Assembly: GCA_017510875.1 (NCBI GenBank)
Contig: JAFWLX010000128.1
Coordinates: 1-10,703, forward strand
Length of the DNA: 10,703 nucleotides
Direction of reading: 5' to 3'
Origin: Atopobiaceae bacterium
Lineage (GTDB): Bacteria > Actinomycetota > Coriobacteriia > Coriobacteriales > Atopobiaceae
The position numbers and the translations under genes are program-made. Shown in pieces: positions 1 through 5,872 of this stretch (position 1 is the stretch's first letter; each line of letters opens with the position of its first letter). The notes under the pieces were generated by a model that worked only from the letters and a program-made list of their open reading frames with translations, did not search any database and was not told the DNA's origin.

Positions 1-800
1 GCGCAGACATTGAATACTCCTACCGGCTCCACGTAATAGCGCTGCAACCCTTGTCCGTATTTTTTGGTGACGACCCAACCTTCCTTTGTGGGAGTGCGAC
101 CATCATTGTCGGCAAGATAGACTGTATTGCCCTCACGATGAACACCGCGTAGTACATAGCCCGCAGGAAGGGTGTAGTGTGCCCAGCCGTCACTTGAGGG
201 GCCAACATGCGCCACGCAAAGTCCGTGGTCTTCTTGGTAGAGGTAGTAGCGTTCCAAGGACCCTTTTGTGTAGGCAGTCGTAACATACCAACCCTCGTGC
301 GTGGGCGCACGACCGTCGTTGTCTGCCAGATAGACCACATCGCCCTCGCGGTGCAAGCCACGAAGGACATAACCGGTATCGAGCGTATAATGCGCCCAGC
401 CCTTTGTTGAGGGACCAATCATTGCGGCGCAGGCTTCGCTCTGGTCTACAGGCTCTACGTAGTAGCGCTGAATACCTTGCCCATAGGCGGTGCTGACAAT
501 CCAGCCCTCTTTTGTAGGAAGACGACCATCGTTGTCTGCAAGATACACCACGTCACCATCTTGGTACGTACCACGCACAATGCAACCGTCGGGCTTTGCA
601 TACGCCCACCAGGCACCATTCTTCTCGTCGGGAGAGACAAGCCGCTGCTGTGCCAGCACGCCATCGTTGCCAAGCCAATAGCGCTGCAGTCCAGCCTTTG
701 ACCCTTCTGGAGAGATGCTGGTTACCAGCCATCCTACGGTGGGTTGGCCGTTTTGATAGTAGCGATAGGTGCCGTCCGACTCGTCTTTTTGCCAGCCGTC
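1..800 (-). repeat. Wall-binding repeat region with 71-residue period
   Basis: Residues 432-697 of the rsmI-frame product are rich in Gly-Trp and Tyr-Tyr pairs. The region opens with a classical glucan/choline-binding-like unit (DGW, then YRYYQNGQ, then GWLV). It continues as longer units anchored by a YLADNDGR motif at residues 517, 588 and 659, exactly 71 residues apart. Each unit also contains GWAHYT, GYVLRG, EGW(I/Y/V)V and QRYY-like elements, and the last one runs off the window. Copies differ at the DNA level, so the duplication is old. Known relatives of such repeats bind cell-wall or extracellular polysaccharide. The ligand here is not known. Confidence 0.8.
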
Positions 801-2093
801 AGACTGCGCCAGAGGGACAATGTCTTGCACCAAGGCGTCCTGCTCACCGTTGTCAGATGAGATTTTAAGGGTCTGGTTGGGAGCCATCTGCTGCCCTGCA
901 TTGTCAGGCTGCCCTGCATTGTCAGGCTGCCCTGCATTGTCAGGCTGCCCTGCATTGTCAGGGATAGGCACAGATTCGATATCTGCCACAGCATCCTCGG
1001 TATCGCCAGATGAAAGAACTTCTTGCGCTACGTCATCGTCTGACACACCAGAGACTTCCTGAACGTTACCGTCTGCGTCCTCGTACTCGCCAGGTGCTGC
1101 CCCGGCCACGATAAGACCCGCGTCAACCTGGCATTCAACGACATCAGAGGCATCTTGTTCGGCATGCGCATTGGGGCAGGGTGCCACCATAAGCAGACAG
1201 ATGGCAACGGCAACTACCACTCCAATGCTGCGAGCAAGCTCGAGCACACGGTCGTACACCTGCGAGCGGCCAATGCCCCTCTCGCGGGCAAGCCGCTTGG
1301 CAAGGGCGCTTTTTGGCTCGCCTGCGTTAAGTCCAAAGACGATAGCCTCATCAAGGGTCAGCTCTTCTACCTGCGCAGACATGTGTTCCTCCCCCGCCAC
1401 GGGCCCTTCTACCACAATGACGCACTCACCCTTGAGCTCGCCACGCTCGGCTATGCGGCCAGCAAGACTGGCCGCAGTGTCACGTACTACCTCCTCGTGC
1501 AGCTTGGTGAGCTCGCGCACCAGAGCAACGCGACGGAGCGGATAGACCTGTGCAATGACAGCCAGAGTGGACGCCACCCTACGGGGTGACTCGTAAAACA
1601 CCAGCGCGCCGGGAATGCTGGCCAGCTCGTGCAGGCGCTGGATTATGGGACCATGCTTGCGCGGCAGAAAGCCCTCGAAGAAGAAGTGGTCCATAGGCAG
1701 CCCCGAGGCCACCAGCGCGCAGATTACCGCAGAGGGACCTGGTATTACCTCGACGCGCATACCGGCGTCCAGTGCGGCATCAACCAGTCGCTGTCCCGGG
1801 TCCGACACGCCCGGCATGCCCGCATCGGAGACAAACGACACGTGCTCGCCCGCCTCAAGACGCTCCAGCACTGTCTGTATGCGTCGCTCAAGCACGTTCT
1901 CGTCGGCACGCAAAAGCGGCACATGCACATTGAAGTGCGCAAGCAGCCGCGAGGTCACGCGCGTGTCCTCGCAGAGGATGACCTGCGAGCTCTGCAGTGT
2001 GTCCACCATGCGCGGCGAGGCATCCGAGAGGTTACCGATGGGCGTACCCACCACCGAGAGCAGGCCAGCGGACGTGTCGCCTTGGACGGCCAT
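1..2093 (-). CDS. rsmI: RsmI 16S rRNA methyltransferase fused in frame to a secreted wall-binding repeat protein (3' end outside window)
   Basis: Translating the minus strand from the ATG at 2093 gives 697 codons without a stop, still open at base 1. Residues 1-230 are a full RsmI (2'-O-methylation of 16S rRNA C1402, SAM-dependent tetrapyrrole-methylase fold): GTPIGNL 16-22, EDTR 42-45, SDAGMPG 89-95, DPG 98-100, PGPSA 118-122, ESPRR 168-172, RELTK 193-197. Residues 245-287 match the small C-terminal helical domain of RsmI, so the enzyme is complete at about residue 288, the usual family length. Then follow a hydrophobic segment (289-305), AHA (309-311), an acidic linker with PDNAGQ repeats (312-431) and wall-binding repeats (432 onward). 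The ATG overlaps the stop of the GH5 gene (TGATG), with AGGA 10 bases upstream. RsmI identity is firm. Whether one polypeptide or two are made is open; an internal start at 1247 is possible. Confidence 0.87.
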   Translation of the reverse strand, partial: MAVQGDTSAGLLSVVGTPIGNLSDASPRMVDTLQSSQVILCEDTRVTSRLLAHFNVHVPLLRADENVLERRIQTVLERLEAGEHVSFVSDAGMPGVSDPGQRLVDAALDAGMRVEVIPGPSAVICALVASGLPMDHFFFEGFLPRKHGPIIQRLHELASIPGALVFYESPRRVASTLAVIAQVYPLRRVALVRELTKLHEEVVRDTAASLAGRIAERGELKGECVIVVEGPVAGEEHMSAQVEELTLDEAIVFGLNAGEPKSALAKRLARERGIGRSQVYDRVLELARSIGVVVAVAICLLMVAPCPNAHAEQDASDVVECQVDAGLIVAGAAPGEYEDADGNVQEVSGVSDDDVAQEVLSSGDTEDAVADIESVPIPDNAGQPDNAGQPDNAGQPDNAGQQMAPNQTLKISSDNGEQDALVQDIVPLAQSDGWQKDESDGTYRYYQNGQPTVGWLVTSISPEGSKAGLQRYWLGNDGVLAQQRLVSPDEKNGAWWAYAKPDGCIVRGTYQDGDVVYLADNDGRLPTKEGWIVSTAYGQGIQRYYVEPVDQSEACAAMIGPSTKGWAHYTLDTGYVLRGLHREGDVVYLADNDGRAPTHEGWYVTTAYTKGSLERYYLYQEDHGLCVAHVGPSSDGWAHYTLPAGYVLRGVHREGNTVYLADNDGRTPTKEGWVVTKKYGQGLQRYYVEPVGVFNVC
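892..963 (-). repeat. 18-bp perfect tandem repeat encoding four PDNAGQ hexapeptides
   Basis: An 18-base unit is repeated with no mismatch over about four copies (three full copies at 901-954 plus flanking partial units). Because 18 is a multiple of three, each copy adds the hexapeptide PDNAGQ (residues 378-401) to the acidic linker between the signal-like segment and the wall-binding repeats. Perfect identity suggests recent expansion by slippage and a copy number that varies between strains without breaking the frame. Confidence 0.93.
1161..1247 (-). other. Signal-peptide-like segment inside the rsmI frame, with candidate internal GTG start
   Basis: Codons 283-311 of the rsmI frame encode a short stretch with Arg288, a hydrophobic core (residues 289-305, mostly I, V, A, L) and AHA followed by EQD, which is the form of a Sec signal peptide with a type I cleavage site. 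A GTG at 1247 (residue 283) has AGGTG nine bases upstream, a fair Shine-Dalgarno match. A separate secreted protein could therefore start here inside the end of rsmI. The arginine before the core and the acidic residues after it favour an N-in/C-out orientation. A lipoprotein signal is unlikely, since proline precedes the cysteine at residue 306. The hydropathy is read directly; cleavage and internal initiation are inferred. Confidence 0.6.
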
Positions 2094-3136
2094 CAGTCGA
2101 GCATCCTGCGCTCGAAGGTTGCAAGGGCCACGCGCGCATCCCAGCCCACCAGACGGCCAGAGGTCTTCCAGGTTTGGAAGAACCAGCCCGGGCAGGATGC
2201 AAAGGCCGACACCTGCTCGCTTACATACACGCGCGCTAGGGCAATGCGGCCCTCCGGCGTCATCATGGAGTCGGCATAGGGCAACGAGGCCGACCACTTG
2301 CCCACCATGGTGGGCAGCCCGCTCTTCTCGGCCTTTGCCAGATATCTTCTAGACTTGTCGACCAAGCTGCGCACCGCAGAGGGGCCCGATGCGTCAACGT
2401 GATCGGTGTGATGGAAGAGGTGACAGTCGAGCCATACGTTGTGATAGGAATCTTGGGCCATAAAACCGCGCCAGGCTTTGGGACGGCCGGCATCGGGAAG
2501 CACCACCAAGGCCTCCTGGCCTGCGTTGGCACGGATGACATCGTAAGCATCGCGATAGTAGTTGCGCAGCGAGTGAAGCGGTATGCCGTCAGAAAGCGAG
2601 AACCACTCGCGCTCTTGGGTACGAGGGTCATCGGCTACCTCGATGCCCAGAAGACCTATACGCGAGGCATAGCGCTGGGACAGGGCTCCCAGCACGTTGA
2701 GCAGATCGGCTCGATACTCCGAGAAGTTGACCTGGTCGCGCACCAGCGCGGCATTATCGTATGCGCTCCCGGGAGAGACGGCCAACGCCAGCAATACGTT
2801 GAGTCCTACCTCCTCGGCCCAGTCGAAGGCGTGATCTACATGCTTGATACAACCCACATAGGGGCCTGGCTCGGGTCCGCGATGCCCAAACACGTACCAT
2901 GGCACCGAGAGCCGCACCGCGTTAAAGCCGCGCGCCGCAATCTGCGTGAAGTCTGCCTGAGACATAAATTCTTTGCGGTGCTTGTCTACCAGCTTGCGGT
3001 AGCGAGTGGCCCCAAGCGACGAGATGAGCGTTGGCTCGTCAAGCGCACCAGAATCGGCAAAGAGCTCTGGGGTGACCCAAGGCTCGAGCGTAAGCCATCC
3101 GGCAAGATTGACCCCATGAAATGCTCGTAGCAGCAT
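2093..3136 (-). CDS. GH5 (exo-beta-1,3-glucanase type) family protein, probably catalytically inactive
   Basis: The product has 347 residues. The N-terminal motif HGVNLAGW followed by LEPWVTPELF (residues 7-26), then FNAVRLSVPW (71-80) and GWFFQTWKT (317-325), match the GH5 group containing fungal exo-beta-1,3-glucanases. In those enzymes the acid/base glutamate sits in a GIELLNEP-like motif and the nucleophile in VGEWSAAL. Here the equivalents read GIEVADDP (Asp170) and VGKWSASL (Lys280), so both catalytic glutamates are replaced. No signal peptide is seen, so it is probably cytoplasmic. ATG 3136 is chosen over the upstream TTG at 3172 because GGAG lies eight bases before it and the fold begins at once. 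The stop overlaps the rsmI start as TGATG, implying coupled translation. It could be a carbohydrate-binding pseudoenzyme; the role is unknown. Confidence 0.87.
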   Translation of the reverse strand: MLLRAFHGVNLAGWLTLEPWVTPELFADSGALDEPTLISSLGATRYRKLVDKHRKEFMSQADFTQIAARGFNAVRLSVPWYVFGHRGPEPGPYVGCIKHVDHAFDWAEEVGLNVLLALAVSPGSAYDNAALVRDQVNFSEYRADLLNVLGALSQRYASRIGLLGIEVADDPRTQEREWFSLSDGIPLHSLRNYYRDAYDVIRANAGQEALVVLPDAGRPKAWRGFMAQDSYHNVWLDCHLFHHTDHVDASGPSAVRSLVDKSRRYLAKAEKSGLPTMVGKWSASLPYADSMMTPEGRIALARVYVSEQVSAFASCPGWFFQTWKTSGRLVGWDARVALATFERRMLD

Positions 3137-3142
3137 GTACGT

Positions 3143-3148
3143 ATCTCC
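3143..3148 (-). promoter_or_regulatory. Ribosome binding site fixing the GH5 start at 3136
   Basis: GGAGAT on the minus strand, with the GGAG core eight bases before the ATG. The longer alternative starting at the TTG at 3172 has no comparable site. Confidence 0.7.
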
Positions 3149-3177
3149 ATTGAGAGCGCGGCACGGTAACAAGTTTC

Positions 3178-3183
3178 AGTATA
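3178..3183 (-). promoter_or_regulatory. Candidate -10 box (TATACT) for the GH5-rsmI genes
   Basis: TATACT lies in the 87-base gap between the surface-protein stop and the GH5 start, about 42 bases before the ATG. No good -35 hexamer is seen at 16-18 bases; TTGTGT is too near and TTGGCA too far. The call is weak. It would give GH5 and rsmI their own transcription downstream of the broken surface gene. Confidence 0.3.
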
Positions 3184-3223
3184 CGCTCCCCGCACGACAC
3201 AATTGCTGCCAACTCACCGCAAA

Positions 3224-3976
3224 TCAGCGGGCAGCTTTGCCCTTCTCCCTAAGCCCCGCTGCAACCACAAGCGTTGCGGCGGCGGCCAAAAGCAGGGGGG
3301 CCACCGGCCAAGAAGCGCAGGGATCGGCCGTCTTGGGGAGAGTCTTTCTTGTGGTAGATGCGCTTGTGGTGGACGTGCTCTTGGTCTGTGTGCCACCACC
3401 CGTGGTTGACTGCTTGTCCGGGTTGGTCCCCGTTGCGGGAATCACCTCGGTTCTGGTCTTACCGCACGCCGTACACGTAAAGAGCTTTTCGCCGTCAGTA
3501 GTTGCAGTGGCTTGCCTGGTCACCTTGCCGCCGTCCCATACGTGATTGCCTGTGGGGGCAATGGGCTCGGTTTTGGTCATCCCACATTGGGAGCAGGTAA
3601 ACGTACGCACGCCCTCTTCCTCGCAAGCGGGCTCTTTGGTAACGGTACCGCCGTCCCATACGTGGTCCATCTCTACCGCCGTTGCGCGCAGGTACATCTT
3701 GCCGGGCTCGCTGGGGCTATACCCCAACGCGTAGACCTTGCCCTGATGATAGGTGGCTATCTGGTTGTTGTCCTTGAAATAGGATGACGTGCGCTCGTAC
3801 TCCTCAAATGTCGAGGAACCGCCTGCAAGCAGATGGGTGTCACTCTCATCGTCAACGCAACCCACCGAGGCTAGGCCACAGGGCATTCCCGCCAAGGCGA
3901 TGTCGCTTAGATAATAGCCCTCGGCCAGAATGCCAGCATCAGCCAGCTCGTCCATAAAGGTTTCGAGACTTACCAC
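3224..3976 (-). CDS. C-terminal part of a sortase-anchored surface protein (LPKTAD), start uncertain
   Basis: The frame gives 250 residues from a GTG at 3976; ATG 3955 is another possible start. There is no signal peptide, which a wall-anchored protein needs, so this looks like the distal part of a longer gene. Residues 1-104 are not recognised. Residues 105-144 and 145-184 are two 40-residue repeats beginning HVWDGG and holding a CxxC pair (TCSQCG, TCTACG), a kind common in surface proteins of gut Gram-positives. A Thr/Ser/Gly-rich spacer (185-212) leads to LPKTAD (213-218), a hydrophobic span (225-242) and the basic tail REKGKAAR: a cell-wall sorting signal with Ala in place of the usual Gly. 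The reading frame immediately upstream at 3970-4281 probably belonged to the same gene. It may be translated poorly or not at all. Confidence 0.6.
   Translation of the reverse strand: MVSLETFMDELADAGILAEGYYLSDIALAGMPCGLASVGCVDDESDTHLLAGGSSTFEEYERTSSYFKDNNQIATYHQGKVYALGYSPSEPGKMYLRATAVEMDHVWDGGTVTKEPACEEEGVRTFTCSQCGMTKTEPIAPTGNHVWDGGKVTRQATATTDGEKLFTCTACGKTRTEVIPATGTNPDKQSTTGGGTQTKSTSTTSASTTRKTLPKTADPCASWPVAPLLLAAAATLVVAAGLREKGKAAR
3425..3664 (-). repeat. Two HVWDGG repeats, 40 residues (120 bp) each
   Basis: Two tandem 120-base units encode 40-residue segments. Each starts HVWDGG, followed by VT(K/R), a FTCxxCG pair, a TK/TR-TE stretch and a PTG/ATG end. The first bases of both units share CATACGTG on the plus strand at exactly 120-base spacing. 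The paired cysteines recall a small metal- or disulfide-stabilised module; its function is not known. Confidence 0.85.
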
Positions 3977-4281
3977 ATGATCGGTTTCTGCATGGCCGAA
4001 CTGATGTAGCCCACTTGATCCATCGACAAATCGACGATCTTGGTACCACCGTCAGCCGTGTTGGCCACAAAGCCAAAGAGCTTGATGCTCATCTTATCAA
4101 GCCCAAGATTAGCTGCCGCACGAAGCGAGACAAGGGCGATGTCATCTGCCGAGGTGTCCGCGGGAACCTTGATGAATACGCTTTCACCTGTCATGTAGAT
4201 TGGAACAGTCGGCGCCACCGCAACGTAGTTGGGCTCGGCAGAGATGACCTGCGGATTCTGACACAATGATGAGACGAACCA
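3970..4281 (-). pseudogene. Truncated and frameshifted upstream part of the surface-protein gene
   Basis: Directly after the ricT stop, the frame ending at TAA 3972-3970 encodes about 103 residues of protein-like sequence, including GESVFIKVPADTS and a stretch around MSIKLFGFVAN. It has no convincing start: the frame simply runs back into the ricT coding region. At TGGTAAGTC it hits a stop exactly where the next frame begins (GTG 3976). Adding one G to make TGGGTAAGTC would join them as IMWVSLETFMDEL. This looks like one gene with its 5' end lost and a one-base deletion. The start of the fragment (VSSL, then NPQVISAEPNYV) resembles the end of a subtilase I9 propeptide, but no catalytic domain follows, so that identity is only a guess. 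Confidence 0.55.
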
Positions 4282-4282
4282 T

Positions 4283-5872
4283 CTACTCGCTGGTAGGGGC
4301 GCTTTCTCCTCCGGCCTGCTTGTTGCGACCTCGGCCTCCACGACGGCGGCGACGCTTGGGCTTTGATGGCGCATCTTGGGCGCCATCCTTGGGCTGCTGC
4401 GCCTTCTGGGGTGCGGGGGCCTTGTGCTTGGGTGTGGTTTGCTTCTCGGCTGCGGGCTGCTGGGCAGTGGCAGCTCCACCGCGATCGCCCGGACGGCGCT
4501 TGCGTTTGGGCTGCATGCCACGGGGACGCTCGGAGCCGGCTCCACCCGCTTGCTGGGTCTTGCCGCCCTGCTGCCTGCCGGGCTTCTGCTTTTGCGGTTG
4601 CTTGGGCGCTTGCTGCTCGCCCTCGGCTGCCACGTGATGGCGGCGACGGCGACGGCTTGATGCGGGTTGAGCAGGCTGATCGGCCGTAGGTGCGGCTTTG
4701 CCCTCGCTCTCTGGTGCAACAGCCTCGGGAGCCTGCGTCTTCCTGCGCCTGCGCCTCGAGCGACCAGCAGACTCGCTCGCAGCCTCTTTCTTGACCTGCT
4801 GCGCCTCGTGGGGGGCGGCTGTCGCGCCGCCTTGCGATGCGCGTGCCTCGCCAGAGGCCTTGCGCCTGCGACGACGCGTCGTGGTCTCGACAAAGATGTC
4901 AGACTCGTCAAAGGTCTCTTCTGGCACTATGCCCATCTGTCGGTCAAGGTCGGCTAGCGCCATCTTTATCTCGGGAGACTCAAGCTTGTCAAGCGCCGAT
5001 CTGGGCACCGTGTCGGGACGGCAGGGACAACCCAGCTCCTCGGACTTCTTGTGGGCAGCTTCAGAACACTCCATGTCGGCAAGCGCCACGCGCACCTGCT
5101 TTCCGTTTTCAAGACGTAGGCAGATCTGCTCTTTGGGCGTGTCGTACTCCACAATCTTGCCCTTGCCCAAAGGAGTCTCGATAACCGCATTGCGCTTGGG
5201 AGCACGGCCTTTGAAGTCGCGATAGGCCTCAAACTCGTAGCGCAGGCAGCACATAAGACGTCCGCAGGCGCCGCTGATCTTGGCAGAGTTAAGCGGAAGG
5301 TCCTGCTCTTTGGCCATGCGGATGGACACGGGCTCAAACTGCTTGCCAAAGCGCGTGCAGCAAAGCTCCTGGCCACAGTGGGCAAAGCCACCAATGATGG
5401 CCGCCTCCTCGCGCACGCCAATCTGACGCATGTCAATACGCTCGTGAAGCTCGCGCGAGAGGTCACGCACCAGCTGCCTGAAGTCAACGCGATCTTCTGC
5501 CGAGAAGTAGCAGACAACCTTCTCGCCGCCAAAGAGGTACTCGACACCCACAGGCTTCATGTCAAGCTCGGACTCGAGCACCAGCCGACGGAAGGTAGGG
5601 AAAGCCTCCTCCCCCGCCTCGGCAAGCGCCTCGGCGCGGTCAAGGTCCGCCTCGTTGGCAATCCTGAGCACGGGCTTTAGGGTTGCATCGCCTATGGTCT
5701 CATGCAGGCGCTCGTAGTCCATCTCTATGGGATCTGTGGTGGCAAGGCCAATCTCCTCGCCACGCTCGGTTGAGCAGATAACGTGATCGCCCTCTTGGGC
5801 ACCCGAGTCCGCCGGGTCAAACCAAAGGTCTCGAGCGGCATATTTAAACTTCACCGGTATGACGGTTGGCAT
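4283..5872 (-). CDS. ricT: RicT/YaaT-like PSP1 domain protein with a long arginine-rich tail
   Basis: The product has 529 residues. Residues 1-300 match RicT (B. subtilis YaaT), which with RicA and RicF binds Fe-S clusters and modulates RNase Y-dependent mRNA processing, sporulation and competence. The PSP1 domain is at about 61-150. The conserved cysteines follow: GGFAHCGQELCC (Cys166, 171, 172) and KISGACGRLMCC (Cys203, 208, 209). Residues 330-529 are disordered, rich in Ala, Gln and Pro, with five Arg/Lys clusters (333-338, 371-378, 407-412, 456-460, 505-516). B. subtilis YaaT is about 275 residues, so the tail nearly doubles it. ATG 5872 is set by AAGGAGG seven bases upstream, although the gene then overlaps holB by 22 bases. 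RicA and RicF are not in this window, so the partner set cannot be judged. Confidence 0.93.
   Translation of the reverse strand: MPTVIPVKFKYAARDLWFDPADSGAQEGDHVICSTERGEEIGLATTDPIEMDYERLHETIGDATLKPVLRIANEADLDRAEALAEAGEEAFPTFRRLVLESELDMKPVGVEYLFGGEKVVCYFSAEDRVDFRQLVRDLSRELHERIDMRQIGVREEAAIIGGFAHCGQELCCTRFGKQFEPVSIRMAKEQDLPLNSAKISGACGRLMCCLRYEFEAYRDFKGRAPKRNAVIETPLGKGKIVEYDTPKEQICLRLENGKQVRVALADMECSEAAHKKSEELGCPCRPDTVPRSALDKLESPEIKMALADLDRQMGIVPEETFDESDIFVETTTRRRRRKASGEARASQGGATAAPHEAQQVKKEAASESAGRSRRRRRKTQAPEAVAPESEGKAAPTADQPAQPASSRRRRRHHVAAEGEQQAPKQPQKQKPGRQQGGKTQQAGGAGSERPRGMQPKRKRRPGDRGGAATAQQPAAEKQTTPKHKAPAPQKAQQPKDGAQDAPSKPKRRRRRGGRGRNKQAGGESAPTSE

Noticed and set aside
892..963. Short direct repeats as a CRISPR array
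   Set aside because: Units are contiguous without spacers, only 18 bases, in frame, and encode a hexapeptide linker.
1176..1199. Lipoprotein signal at Cys299 or Cys306
   Set aside because: The -1 residue is Pro for Cys306 and the sequence before Cys299 is not a lipobox; the AHA site is the better cleavage point.
1615..2352. Long plus-strand open frames opposite rsmI and GH5
   Set aside because: Composition is Arg/Ser/Pro-rich and shadow-like; the minus strand carries clear RsmI and GH5 motifs.
2093..3172. TTG start at 3172 for the GH5 gene
   Set aside because: It would add 12 residues with no family match and no ribosome binding site; ATG 3136 has GGAG at good spacing.
4184..4282. 32-codon mini-gene starting at the ATG that directly follows the ricT stop
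   Set aside because: The frame beginning MVRLIIVSESAG soon becomes Cys/Arg-rich and unlike a protein, while the other frame over the same bases looks coding.
3970..4911. Single 313-codon minus frame covering the end of ricT and beyond
   Set aside because: The part over 4283-4911 is an out-of-frame reading of the ricT tail. Only the part after the ricT stop looks real, as a gene fragment.
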